From positions 5,667,001 to 5,731,000 of the forward strand of contig NC_092572.1 in NCBI RefSeq assembly GCF_037975245.1: a DNA stretch of 64,000 nucleotides, read 5' to 3'. Position 1 is the first letter of the stretch, and each line of letters starts with the position of its first letter. The DNA comes from Apostichopus japonicus. Lineage: Eukaryota; Echinodermata; Holothuroidea; Aspidochirotida; Stichopodidae. Under the pieces are notes generated by a model. The model had not been told where the DNA came from and did not search any database. It worked only from the letters and a program-made list of their open reading frames with translations. Below are positions 12,924-23,589 of the stretch, in pieces. Position numbers and translations under genes: made by a program.

Positions 12924-14025
12924 TGTTACGAGGGCCCATTGTAGCCTAACGCTAGTCACTGCTAGTGAGGAACCTAATGTTATAATATAGAAAGTATTTG
13001 AAATTGCCTACGTAACAAATCAATATTTGAGAAATTAGGTCGGGTTATCGTGTCAGAATGTTATAATACACGATTGTTCTAGTATATTCCTTATGATGAC
13101 GCGCTGGTCTCGTGTTAACGTCGGCTTACGTGAAATAGCGTGCAAGCTGTGCACGCATCTTCGTGGATTCTCTGGAATGTTCGCGAGATGTGCAAAGGAC
13201 TTCCGCGAATAGAGAAACCTGGTCGCGTTGTTACTCAGGTGTATCGAGAAAGATCTGGATGATTCTTGACATGACGAAGCGTATAAAAACCCGCCCGGAT
13301 TGAAGAGTTTCTCAGTTTCTGTACGAATACAAGCGTCGACACATACTATACCTTTCTACTATATATCGTCAGTGCTCAACTGCCAGTACTTTCTGAGGGA
13401 TTGCGATATCGATACCAAGATTGATTCTACACTTCCACTCAGAAGTTTGAAGAGGACTTTGCTGTGAAACTACAGTTTTCCAGTCGTTATTTCGGAGAAG
13501 GTGAAGAATTTCTGTCTCCGTTGAGGAAGTTCGTTACGCCAGGAGTTGGTAGCTATATAGCTGATTTTGGACTAACTCTGGTAATATTTAGTCGGAGAGA
13601 AGTTCGACTTGTGCTTCACTTGATTGTGGCTGGAAGTCCGTCTTCAATTTTGGAGCATCGCCGGAAAGAAGGTGACTGCTGTTTCTGGGATCGCGAGAAA
13701 CTTCGTCGAGGGCCAGTGAATTTCGCGGTACAACGGACCGAGAATCGTCGTCATCAAGGTAGCGTGGCCGCTGAGGGATATCGCCGTTGGAAGAGACCAG
13801 CGTGTTTTAAAGTGTATCCTACCTTGTTAAGTTTGTGAGTAATTTTCTATATATTTCTAATTACCACTTGTTGTTGTAAGTTCAAACTCCATTGTTCAAT
13901 ATAGTTTACGTTCTCATTCAAATTCTCTAGACTCTTCAATTTGTCTGTGTTCCTCTCAAAAACGAACCTAGGCTTGTGTCTCGTTTAAAATTAATTATCG
14001 AGACCTCTCGCATTCCAACGTAACA
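12924..14025 (+). mobile_element. Solo LTR of an LTR retrotransposon
   Basis: An 1102-bp insertion present in copy A and absent from copy B. It begins TGTTACG and ends CGTAACA, a 7-bp terminal inverted repeat of the TG...CA type, and is flanked by CCGT on each side (12920-12923 and 14026-14029), a likely 4-bp target duplication. A TATA box (TATAAAA, 13282-13288) inside a more GC-rich region suggests the U3/R boundary and a + strand orientation. No gag or pol follows, so this is a solo LTR left by recombination. The 124-codon open frame at 13464-13838 lies wholly inside it and resembles no known protein. Confidence 0.8.
13282..13288 (+). promoter_or_regulatory. TATA box of the solo LTR
   Basis: TATAAAA stands within the 1.1-kb LTR, with a GC-rich stretch just downstream. 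Its position in the first third of the LTR suits a U3 promoter. Activity is inferred only. Confidence 0.5.
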
Positions 14026-14029
14026 CCGT

Positions 14030-14460
14030 ATTAATTTCGTCGTCTTTATCATCGTCGTTGTCAGCGTCCTTGTCATCGTCGTCGTCATCGTCATCGATAT
14101 CGTCATTATCCTCCCCTTCCTCATATTCATCCTCCGCTTCCTCTTATTCATCCTTCTCCTTCTCTTCTTCCTCCTCATCCTCCTCATCCTCCCCATCCTC
14201 CTCAACCCCATCATCCTCCTCATCCTCCTCATCCTCCTCATCCCCCTCATCCTCCTTATCCTCCTCCTCCTCCTCCTCCTCCTCCTCCTCCTCCTCCTCC
14301 TCACCCTCCTCATACTCGTCATCCTCCTTCTAATTCTCTTCCTCCCCTCCTCTTCCTCAACCCCTCCTCGTTCTCGTCCTCCTCGCCGTCGTCATCGTCA
14401 TTGTCAATATCGTCGTCGTTGTCGTCGTCGTCGTCATCGACATCATAATCATCACCATGC
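14030..14460. repeat. TCC/TCG polypyrimidine low-complexity tract (copy A)
   Basis: About 430 bp of imperfect TCC, TCG and TCA triplets on the + strand, with an uninterrupted (TCC)n core near 14262-14304. The equivalent copy B tract is 61515-61860. Apparent poly-Ser or Arg-rich frames across it are artefacts of triplet composition. Just upstream (12770-12920) are GATC-rich and GTCCC-rich simple repeats, shared with 61390-61510. Confidence 0.85.
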
Positions 14461-14527
14461 GAAAGAGAGTGCGAAGGCGAAGGCTAAGGATAAGGCTAAT
14501 TAATAACCTCCATATTTAAACCTTCAG

Positions 14528-14602
14528 GTACCACTGCCTTACCTTATACAGCCAATGTAACAAATTCGTCCCCGTCTACCAATGAGCGTACAAGAACTAA
14601 GG
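14528..14602 (+). CDS. Receptor gene A: Thr/Ser-rich stalk exon
   Basis: A 75-nt phase 1-1 exon with acceptor CCTTCAG and donor GTATGT. It reads G-TTALPYTANVTNSSPSTNE-RTRTKG, with two adjacent N-glycosylation sequons (NVT, NSS), and has no predicted globular fold. The homologous exon in copy B is 61940-62014. In B a stalk exon follows Ig exons; here the stalk leads to a transmembrane exon at 19690. I infer that it is the membrane-proximal stalk of an Ig-type receptor. Upstream ectodomain exons of gene A were not found in the window. Confidence 0.65.
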
Positions 14603-15559
14603 GTATGTGGACTTACATTCACTTTTTGGCCAACTGTCCTTGCTAGGAAATAGTTTCTTAATAACGCTCAATTAAGTCTTTCTGTACTCGAAAACGGGGA
14701 ATTCAGAACTGATTCTTTGTTGAAATTTTATTAATGCCTCTTTGCATTTAAATTTCGAAAGCTAATTTATATTTACAGAATATCAAAGCAGGGTGTTTAA
14801 TTTAGTGGCCGCAGCATGTGTGTATGTTTAGTTTTAGATAGCATTGTAAGAACAAGCGCAAATTCTAAAAAATGTATAATGTTTTGGTTCGGTGTCATCA
14901 CGTCTCCAAGTTAGACATATCAAATACTATGAAATGTAAACACTATCATTCTGTATTATTATGAAACGTCTCCGCTTTGAACAAAATCTTATTACTTTTG
15001 TAAGGTGAGTTGTAGTACATCAAATGGCTTTAAGCAGCATTTTGAAACATGTATGAAAGAACCAAAGAATAGCATATATTCTCATCAGCTTTTCATTAAA
15101 ATTGGCGAAAATCACCTTAGCACTTTTATTTCAGGAAAGTCAACTCACTAATTGAACATTGTCAACGAGATCCAAGTCTTACTACACTCTTAAATATTCA
15201 TTTTACTACATGGCATTATATGTAAATCGTCTTCTGATGTACGAAACATCACCAACTTTTGTTACTATCAGCAAATCTTGTAAAATGAGTGCAAATAGAC
15301 ATGTACTTCTTTGTCTGGAGAGTTGACGTGTCATTCTTTATGTGGTGTTACTTTATCCTTGGATGTCAGCGATTTAGCCTTTCCGTTTCTTGCCCTGGGT
15401 ATTCTCCACGTATTTCATCATTTTCATTGTGGAGAAACATGTGCTATTTCGATATCTTTGTTTGCGTTGCATGTAGCTGGTTTCGTGGAACTGGTATACT
15501 TATAATTACGTTTTAATTATATTTTTGTATTAAAACTGCTCTCCCTTAGTGCAATGAAC

Positions 15560-16180
15560 TCTTACTTCTTCGTTGAAGTTTACAAGCTTTTACTTTTTGA
15601 ACTGGAATAGTTAATTTTACCCAAATAATGTACGTTTATGTGCTAGAGTCACTGTTGTGGGATGCAAGATCCCAACAACTGCTCTATTATTTTGTGACAT
15701 AAGAACTAGTTCGATAACTGTCCAACAAAGGCCTATCCGCCTTAAATTAAAGTTTGGTTCCCAATTACCGGTGGTGAAGTTGAGTTGAATCTCGGCACAT
15801 ATGTGTGTCACTCTGTCAGCTGTCAACGAAATATGAGAGGGAAGAGTGTAGCAGTTGGATGCTATATTTGTAATCAGTGGACTCATGTCAAATGTTCTAA
15901 AGTGTGCATTCAACAATACAGATGTCTTGCATTGCCTGATGATGATTTTAATACTTGATTGTGTGCAATATATTTTCTACTTTTTACATGTTGAATATAC
16001 TCACTTATTTCAAGAGGACCCAGTGTATATAATCCTGGTTATTCTATCACTAAGAAGTATCATGATCTTCATTGCACTAAAACGCCTACCTCTGATATTA
16101 CTGGTGCTTTTTCTAAGGTCGATACGTTGCAACCAACGTACTCATTTAAATCTTAGAATCTGAAAGGGAACCAATTTCTA
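15560..16180 (+). mobile_element. Decayed CR1-type LINE relic with 2A-like motif (copy A)
   Basis: At 15770-15796 the + strand reads GGEVELNLG, a decayed form of the 2A-like DVExNPGP motif known from CR1-clade non-LTR retrotransposons. It runs on in frame to 15958 through a Cys/His-rich stretch (CYICNQWTHVKCS) that looks like the PHD-type zinc finger of such elements. A LRILKGTNF-like stretch near 16142-16174 may be the start of the endonuclease. Frames are interrupted. The copy B counterpart keeps the motif better (62974-63000, GGDVELNPG) but has TGA in place of one finger cysteine. This is a fossil that predates the segmental duplication. Confidence 0.6.
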
Positions 16181-16189
16181 CGCGTAGCA

Positions 16190-16268
16190 CTGTGTCTGGC
16201 AGGGATCCCAATTAGAGGAAGTTGGTTTATATCTGGCAGGGATCCCAATTAGAGGAACTTGGTTTATG
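16190..16268. repeat. About 38-bp tandem duplication, copy A only
   Basis: The unit starting TCTGGCAGGGATCCCAATTA occurs twice in a row, with one mismatch near the end. Copy B (about 63388-63425) has a single unit, so the second unit arose in A. Confidence 0.85.
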
Positions 16269-17097
16269 CCGAGAATCCTATGGTGGATGTGGTAAAGATG
16301 GTTACAAAATAATACCTTTACCCTCCTCTACCCCTCTCAACTAAAACAAATTGAGGTAGATCATCCCAAAGGTAACCCCATGAGAACACCCTGTATTTAA
16401 TAACCACAATCTCAAGGGCTTGAAACAGGGATGCCAGATGTCTACAAGTATTTTTTTGTCTTAACAGAGTATTTGATGTACACGTTTTGAACAAATCTCT
16501 ACATTAGCGTTCAGAAAAAGCACCATAAATTTTTAACTATTAACGCGATTAAAATGACTATTTATAGCAATGTACATCTTTATGTTCGACGAGTTCGATA
16601 TGAGCAGTTTTACTTGCTTTAGCAAACGTGCTGTTTAGATCAAATCTGATTGTAGACTTACAGCAGTCTCAATTTTAAAATCAACTTCAGTATATATTCA
16701 CTTAATCACCACTATCTCTGAATTACCTGTTATATCTTATTTTAAGAAAGTCATTGAAATATTATGCCGACAAGTCGAAAATACTCCTTTGCTGTCTGCT
16801 ATTGTATGATAAGAAACAATATTGCATTTTTTAACTATGACAAACTATTGAACAGTTGAAAAAAACGTATGTTTGTATTTCTCAAATGTTATTATGCATA
16901 TAGGCTACATTTATCGCATTACATGTGACTCCAACGTTTTATGCTTCATTGACGTTTCGTTCAGTTTATGCTACTTTACAATACAAACGTGTCGTAATAA
17001 TATGTGCTGCTCAATGATTTAGCTGTCAGTTGTTATTTTTAACCCGACAAATCATCATCTACTATTTTTTCATACGTTTTAATTTCAATTTTTGCAG

Positions 17098-17148
17098 CTA
17101 GTGTAGTGACAACTGAACAACAACCTTTCACCGATCCTCAGTCTTTAG
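17098..17148 (+). CDS. Receptor gene A: stalk exon 2
   Basis: A 51-nt phase 1-1 exon with acceptor TTTTGCAG and donor GTTTGT, reading ASVVTTEQQPFTDPQSL. Its length and TTEQQP core match the two exons at 18052 and 18251 (TTTKEQPSN), so it looks like the oldest member of a small repeated stalk-exon series. The donor is suboptimal. Confidence 0.5.
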
Positions 17149-17345
17149 GTTTGTGGAATTTCCAATCTTTACCTTTATGTTTAATTGCATTATTTGTTAC
17201 AAAATCGGCTTGGTATTCGAACCAGTACGGTTATTTTACCAAATTTCTGTGTCACTCTTGAAGGTTTGAACACTGTGCATGATTTATAAGTAAGAGAGTT
17301 GAGACAGGTTTAACTGTTTTGTCAGAACATGAGTATTGTGTTACC

Positions 17346-17348
<3 letters not shown>

Positions 17349-17422
<74 letters not shown>
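17349..17422. repeat. (TA)n microsatellite
   Basis: About 37 uninterrupted TA units in an intron of gene A. Poly-Ile/Tyr frames across it are artefacts. Confidence 0.98.
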
Positions 17423-17426
<4 letters not shown>

Positions 17427-18051
17427 AGTGTTAATTTTAAATGAAAAGTTAAAGATCTGTAACAGAAGGGCCTTTGTCGTTAAGAATTCACAAGTCTGTG
17501 CGAGAGGAAGAAACCGGGATACAACATAGGTATATTCACCTATATGTGATAATATTGTACACAATATATATGAACGTTTATGCGGCTATGAAATGTTGTG
17601 CCACCTTTTTGCCCTCCTGCACTTAAAAATCAAACTACAATTGTTTATTCCCAGACCCTAAGAAATACAAGGCCTCGTTGCAACTCATAAATATCACGGT
17701 TATCACATCATTAACATATACAATTCCAACTACGGTTTGATACAAGTCGTTTCTGAAGTTTGTTTTATTTAAATTATATAAATTATACAAAAAGTAATCG
17801 AATGGTCTGAAGCGACTCTTTTCGAAACAGATACGTACCAATTGATTGCAACGTTTTACTTCTTTGTTTTTAATCCATCGATGACCAATGGTACAATGCA
17901 ATTTTTTTCTAAATTTGACGTACTTATAATATCAAACACATTTGCAGTTTAATAATTGATTGTCAAGAAGTAAATATATATCTCAATGGTTTTAATAATT
18001 TGCATAATCTATACCATTTATTATGATTTAGTTGACGATATTAATTTGCAG

Positions 18052-18102
18052 CTAGCACAACAACAAAGGAACAACCATCTAACAATGATAATATGTCTAT
18101 AG
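18052..18102 (+). CDS. Receptor gene A: stalk exon 3a (donor lost)
   Basis: A 51-nt exon reading ASTTTKEQPSNNDNMSI, acceptor TTTGCAG. The expected donor after position 18102 is CTAAGG, where its twin at 18302 has GTAAGT, so the donor G has changed to C. Unless a GC donor one base upstream is used, this exon should not splice normally. Skipping it would keep the frame because it is symmetric. Confidence 0.5.
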   Translation, partial: LAQQQRNNHLTMIICL

Positions 18103-18250
18103 CTAAGGGTAGTTTACAATCTCTCATGATCAGTTATCTTTCATTGCTAGAAATAATTTGCATACTCTATACCATTTATTATGATTTAGTTGACGCGAAA
18201 TTCCGTGGATCCCTATTTTTATTGTTTTCATATAATTCCCAAATTTGCAG

Positions 18251-18301
18251 ATGGCGCAACAACAAAGGAACAACCATCTAACACTGGTAATATGTCTATA
18301 G
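18251..18301 (+). CDS. Receptor gene A: stalk exon 3b
   Basis: A 51-nt phase 1-1 exon reading D-GATTKEQPSNTGNMSI with a good acceptor (AATTTGCAG) and a consensus donor (GTAAGT). It is the tandem twin of 18052-18102. It is Thr/Ser-rich and probably part of an O-glycosylated stalk just outside the membrane. Confidence 0.55.
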   Translation: MAQQQRNNHLTLVICL

Positions 18302-18629
18302 GTAAGTGTAGTTTACAATCTCTCATTATCAGTTAACTTTCATTGCTAGCAATAGGATTGGTATTGCGATGAGTATGACTAATCTTTAGAATTTTTTTTC
18401 ACTGTTGACGATTTGAATACCAGCATGATATACTAATGCTAGAGAGAGGGGTTAAAAATATCGGTCTCGTGCTACCAAATATGTGTAAGTGTGAATGTTT
18501 CTTGGAACATATGAATTAATGACTCTCAAAATATCCTCTTGCAAATCTGGGATTGATAGCCGATACATACGTTTATCAGATAATTAGAGAGTTGCATAGT
18601 GAGGGTAGGCTTCTTATGGTACCATTAGA

Positions 18630-18970
18630 TACTTAACAGAGAAAAAAAGGTGTCATTGGCAACAAAAACTTCGCTTCAAAGATGGGATACCCTGTCCTTT
18701 GACACACTTCCGGTGTAAAGAGTCCTGTAATGCTTCGGAGCAGACACCAACACAAGTTAAGAACTGTGTTTTCTTCTACCTTTTATTTACTAACAAACGA
18801 AGATCAATGAAAATATACATAATGCCATTTCTTAATATGTTTGCTTGCACTACTCAATATATGAAGAACTTTATTTTTCAAAGGCTGATTGACCCTCTTT
18901 CAAACTTATAAAAGTTTTAAAGAACAAACACCTCGGAGCTGTTTTCACAAAATATCTTCTCCTTTTTAGT
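18630..18970. repeat. Diverged copy of the 8.47-8.88 kb segment
   Basis: Alignable by eye to 8470-8880 and 53680-54060, but much more diverged than those two are from each other, so it separated earlier. It sits in the intron before the transmembrane exon. The open frame at 18699-18911 is not conserved in the other copies. Confidence 0.6.
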
Positions 18971-19689
18971 TTACATAGTACATCTGCTTTTCGTTAATTT
19001 TCACGATTTCCTACGAAAATATATAACTTAACTGCAGTATAAGAAAATGTATTTTATCAGCAATTGCAGGTTTTATCCATCCAGCACACGGAGAGAGATG
19101 CTGCGTAATTTTCTTTTCTGTCTTTTTTTATTCTAAATTATACAACTTTGAAACTAAAGCCCAAACGCGACTCTATCCAAAGTGATTCCCCAAATCTCAC
19201 TTGTCCGATTCATTTCGTCAACTATACTCAATCGATGGTTTACAAAGAAATGAGAGTAAAAGCAAATACAGTGCATTTCAAGAACTTATCTACTCACCTC
19301 AAGCAACCATCAATATCCCCAAAACAGTACACATTACCAATGCCTATTTGTATCCTACAATTTTGATAGTGTAAAGTGAAAGACGAATAAGGAAACATGA
19401 AAATTTTAAGAGGTGGATTTCCCAGATGAAATCATTATTAACTTGGCTGTTTCGAGTTGCTCACCATCTCTATTATAACAATATATGATGATCATTGGAA
19501 ATCAAGTGTTACACTTGACTAAGACTTCGCCTTTGTAGCGAAAGCATTCTTCAGTAATTCGCATTAGATACAACGTCCCCATAACGTAATGTGAAAATGC
19601 AGAAAAATATGTTTGACATTTCTTCTCAATCTTAACGTGTACGGCTGTTCATAGTAACAATTATAAACGTATTCTTTCTGTATCTTCAG

Positions 19690-19791
19690 AATGCATCTAT
19701 ACAGGGCGTATTGCTGCCTGCATTGTAGAGGCCATCATCATTGTGGTGTTAATCATTGTAATCATTTATTTGATCGCACGTGACAGACTAG
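19690..19791 (+). CDS. Receptor gene A: transmembrane exon
   Basis: A 102-nt phase 1-1 exon with acceptor TATCTTCAG and donor GTATGC. It encodes a short extracellular lead (ECIYTGR), a hydrophobic run of about 20 residues (IAACIVEAIIIVVLIIVIIY) and then a basic stop-transfer stretch (LIARDRL). That is the layout of a single-pass type I membrane protein, with the outside encoded by the stalk exons and the inside by the kinase-like exons that follow. One Glu sits inside the hydrophobic run, which is unusual and could matter for partner association. The link to the neighbouring exons rests on strand, order and matching phases. Confidence 0.75.
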
Positions 19792-20527
19792 GTATGCCGT
19801 TTTCCTCTTCTTCTCTTTAAGTACATGTTTCTAGTATTGACTTAATATTTTCTACGTGGATGAAAAGTATATGGTCACATATTTAGCTGTAAAAAGATTA
19901 CATACATTTTCAGTGTCTTTGACATCTAAATTCAGTAGAGTTTCATTTCGATAACGAGGCCCAATAACATCTTCACATATGAAACAAAGTCACATATTAC
20001 ATCAAAATTTAGCTTATTGAGCACTGATTCACCTACATGTGTATGAACCATTCAGAAAATTAAGTACTACAATATAATGTATACAACAAAAACAATATTT
20101 CAGTTAAATGATAGTGTATAAACTCTTTTTCAAAGTTGTTTAATTTATAATTAAATGGAGATTTTAAATTTACATGTATCAATATACCTTTCAATAGTTA
20201 GTTTCAATACTAAATATTGTGACTCATTTCTTTAACTTTCTCCGTAAAATTCCTCTAAAATGTTATGATTGCACCAGACAAACTAGTATTTTTTAACTAT
20301 TTTGTTCAAAAGGGTGATATATGAGCGGCGCCTTGGGTCAGCCAAATAACCTTGTCTGCATTTCTCTAACAATAAGTAGCAAACATATGCCAGTGTAAAA
20401 AATCTACTATTAATTTCAGTTACTGCACAATGATTTTTAGTTTAAGCGCTTAAATACGTCATTAACTGCATTAATAGTTTCACTTTGTTATCTTGGCAAT
20501 TTATTATATTGTTCTTGTTTGACAAAG

Positions 20528-20552
20528 GACCCGGAAAGAAAACAGAACCCAG
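20528..20552 (+). CDS. Receptor gene A: juxtamembrane micro-exon
   Basis: A 25-nt exon, acceptor TTTGACAAAG and donor GTAAGA, reading GPGKKTEP with 2 nt left over. It enters in phase 1 from the transmembrane exon and leaves in phase 2, which fits the next exon. The Lys-rich content suits the cytoplasmic face. Such a small exon is hard to prove without RNA. Confidence 0.4.
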
Positions 20553-20982
20553 GTAAGAATACTTTTTTTTTCCAAATGCACCATTTCGTTCTAAATTTAC
20601 AATTGTTTTTCCTTGGGAGAATCCTAACCCTCCTTCATTAGATTCTGCTTCAAAGACCCCAGGGCAACAACCCTCGATTATTAAATACTTTATTCACATC
20701 TTGCCTCCCATGAAGAGCTAATTGTTTGGACAGAATGCACTATTGGACGTTTAAATCATATTTGTTATTTGGAAGAGGAGGTGGGGTGGAACACAGGTAC
20801 CTCTATATAGAGGGAAATGAACCATGTGCAACCACACCCTATTCAAAATCGTTTATTCTCCTATGGCCCTTCCACAAAATTTCAGCCCAAACCTTAATTA
20901 TTCGGGGGAAATTTGAATCCCTCCCCCTACACATTTGAAATCCACGCAAATAACTGACCATTCAGGTCTACTTCGTTTACAG

Positions 20983-21026
20983 ATCCACTAACCAAATCGA
21001 AGAAATAAAAGGAGCTGAAAATAGAG
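20983..21026 (+). CDS. Receptor gene A: juxtamembrane exon 2
   Basis: A 44-nt exon, acceptor TTCGTTTACAG and donor GTAGAT. It continues the frame from 20552 as RSTNQIEEIKGAENR and leaves in phase 1, the phase needed by the first kinase exon at 26481. No motif is recognised. Another exon could lie in the 5.4 kb between. Confidence 0.4.
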
Positions 21027-21509
21027 GTAGATTGTTTAATTAATAATGTTGACATTTTTTTCAAATATAAGATGGATATTTCACTAACAGTTTGGCAATT
21101 TGTTACAATGTTATTTTGTTTTGCTAAGGGACATAAAGGGTCTGGTCCAGTTTGAAAATTTAAGAGGAGGTGGGGTATGGGGTATGGGGAGGAGGATAAT
21201 ATTTACAATTAAATTGTTAAAAGAGAAATATATGCCGAGCCCCATCCCTGTTCCTCACCGATGACCAAAAACTTGAGAGTTTCTCAAGTAACTTATACCT
21301 GCACTTTGTATTGAATTCGCTACAAGGTGGTCTACCAAATAAACTCTACCAACAATAGGGACAATCGCGTAGCATATTTTGTATCGCGAATATATGGGTT
21401 ATATTTTCTATTTTTCTATTTTATTTCTTTGATATAATTCATATAACAAATTATGATGAATGTGGTCATGGCAAGCCTAATGAAAAGGTAACTGTTTCTA
21501 AAAAAAATT

Positions 21510-21860
21510 AATACACAAAAAGTCGTCCCCGTTTTCGCGTAGTGGCGAACGTGCACTTTTGGCGAAATTGAGTTAAATATTATTCTTACCTATTCGAGGG
21601 TGAAGAATCGGTTAAGCCGGGTTAGAAGTTTTAAAACTGTTTATTTTTTCGTTTTTTTCTGACTCATTTTTGACGAATGTCCACCTAAGACCCACTCTCG
21701 TTTTTACATACTGACGAATACTTTAGTAATCATTACAACCATTCAGTAACAATATTTGTCTAAGGTCCATGCATTTTTGCATATCGACGAATATGTCCCT
21801 TTGGAACAAGCCGAACATAACAACCATGTCATACTGACTTGAGAACCAACTGACTGCCAT
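21510..21860. repeat. Left arm of a diverged inverted repeat pair
   Basis: About 30 bp around 21523-21555 (GTCCCCGTTTTCGCGTAGTG...) matches the reverse complement of 25677-25708 with a handful of mismatches. Both arms are followed inward by several GACGAAT words. The arms enclose 3.8-4.2 kb and may be the ends of an old DNA transposon, but no transposase was recognised between them. Confidence 0.45.
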
Positions 21861-21940
21861 TTGAAAACACCCAGGATTATGGGAAGGTAATATCTGTATT
21901 AGTTCATCTCGTCATTTAATTGATTAATACAGTATTCATA

Positions 21941-22582
21941 TACTACGGAAGCGTAGAAAGGACATGGTGATGAAAGAGAAACAAACTCGTCAAAATGACA
22001 AAATTCAGAAAAATGACGTTTTGCCGAGTTTAACAACTCGTCAAAACGACAAAATTATTTAATTTGCCGAGATGCAACAAGTCGTCAAAATGACAAAATT
22101 CTGAAAATTGACGTTTTGCCGAGATACAATAACTCATCAAAATGACAAAATTCTGAAAATTGACGTTTTGCCGAGATACAACAAGTCGTCAAAATGACAA
22201 AAATTTGAATCTCAACGTTTTGCCGAGATACAACAAGTCATCAAAGTGACAAAATTTTGAAAATTGACGTTTTGCCGAGATACAACAAGTCGTCAAAATG
22301 ACAAAAAATTGAATCTCAACGTTTTGCCGAGATACAACAAGTCGTCAAAATGACAAAAATCTGAAAATTGACGTTATTGCCGAGATACAACAAGTCGTCA
22401 AAACGACAAAATTCTGAAAATTGACGTTTTGCCTAGATACAAAAACTCATCAAAATGACAAAAACCTGAAAGTTGTCGTTTTGACGATTTTTATCTCGGC
22501 AAAACGTCAATTTTCAAAATGTTGTCATTTTGTTGAGTTTGTTACTCTTTCATCACCATGTCCCTTCTACGCTTCCGTAATA
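21941..22582. mobile_element. MITE with long TIRs built around a minisatellite
   Basis: The ends are inverted repeats (left start TACTACGGAAGCGTAGAAAG; the right end at 22582 is the reverse complement with few mismatches, extending at least 40 bp) flanked by TA, compatible with a Tc1/mariner-type TA duplication. The interior (about 21985-22520) is a tandem array of roughly nine units of 50-60 bp. Each contains CGTCAAAATGACAAAA..., TTGACGTTTTGCCGAGAT and ACAACAAGT, and a last unit is inverted. It encodes no protein. Confidence 0.75.
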
Positions 22583-23117
22583 TACGATAGCATAACTCGT
22601 GAAAACAGAATGAGGTGTGGGTCAACAATAGCCTAGTGTTAGGATTGCAGAACATTCTATGCTTGTATCTGTTGCTATAGTAGCTATAGAGGGTAGACTG
22701 GAGTAACGCTATTTATCTCTACTGAATCGGTGTAACAGTGTGACTGTCGGTACATTTAATTAGAGCTGTTTACGTGTAAATGAGGAAACAGGTGGTGTGA
22801 GTCACTGACGGACATTGATGACAATGGGTGTAACTCGTATAAAAATGATGAATAAATCACTCAAATTTTAATTGTGACCGCGAAGACTACAATACCTAGA
22901 CCAATGTTAATTAATTTAAGCCATTCTTAGAGTTAGCCTAACCATACCTAAGGATTAAAGGGAAGGAATCCCAAACCATCATAATGAACTTATATCACCA
23001 AGATCCTTGTGATGAACTTATCCCTAAAAAGTCCATTTTCTTGCACGGTACGGGAGTAAATTGGTTTTAAAAGTCGTGGCATGGACCAACTTTTTGCCAA
23101 TGTGTAATGTCACAGTG

Positions 23118-23148
23118 CCACTTGGGATGGTTGGGGGGGGGGGGGGGC
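23118..23148. repeat. G homopolymer tract
   Basis: A run of about 16 G preceded by GGTTGG. Length is unreliable in any assembly. Confidence 0.9.
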
Positions 23149-23589
23149 GATATAATGTAATATTTTGGTGTCCTGTCACCTTTTCAATGTGAATGTAAAC
23201 AGTTCAATAAACAAATACCAGTTTTATGACAAATTAAAACATGCAAACGCCAGCTCATTTCCATTTAAGACTTCCTCCAGTCTTCAATTTCATATATAAA
23301 TAAACGTTAAAAATGTAACATCTCCTTAAAGAAGTACGGTTTCTCTTAGCTGTTGGCGGCTTTGCTCATCACGAGCATTACTCTAGCCTAACTTAAAACT
23401 ACCTTTTTCTAGCTAAGTAATACCTAGTTACATAATTGAAGGTCACATACTTTTACATGAAACTTTGGAAGGTACTAGCATAGTTTATACTTGAGTACCG
23501 TAGTTACTTTGCTACACAGGACGAGGAGGGGAGGAGGGTGGGCGTTTGGACCGAATTACTAGAAAATCTGTATAGCAACCTTTAATACT

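Larger units (their letters stand above)
5860..16840. repeat. Segmental duplication, copy A
   Basis: Copy A is collinear with 52790-64000 (copy B). It starts near the sequence around 5870-5910 (matching 52800-52840) and runs to at least 16840, which pairs with the window end. In a 125-bp sample (9840-9965 against 55258-55382) I counted four substitutions and one indel. Collinearity is interrupted in A by extra DNA at about 6560-8465, a Mutator-like MITE (11300-12295), a solo LTR (12924-14025) and about 145 bp near 15260-15405. It is interrupted in B by a Harbinger element and two retroelement tails. The duplication carries the receptor stalk exon with its flanking introns. Confidence 0.9.
17970..18355. 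repeat. Tandem duplication of a stalk exon with its intron
   Basis: A unit of about 190 bp (intron end, 51-nt exon, start of the next intron) is present twice in a row, at about 17975-18160 and 18162-18355. Both share TTTGCATA..CTATACCATTTATTATG, the exon, and GTTTACAATCTCTCAT. This is exon duplication caught at an early stage. Confidence 0.85.

Noticed and set aside
13464-13838. 124-codon open frame
   Set aside because: It lies entirely within the solo LTR, has no homologue I recognise and is absent from copy B.
14058-14333. Poly-Ser frame (+) and Arg/Met-rich frame (-)
   Set aside because: Products of TCC/TCG triplet repeats, not proteins.
17322-17564. Ile/Tyr-rich open frames over (TA)n tracts, here and at 28.4, 30.6, 40.1 and 40.5 kb
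   Set aside because: Microsatellite artefacts. The real coding part at 28460 is a separate exon.
21985-22520. Regular repeats resembling a CRISPR array
   Set aside because: Units are contiguous without unique spacers, lie within inverted terminal repeats and occur in animal DNA; it is a minisatellite in a MITE.
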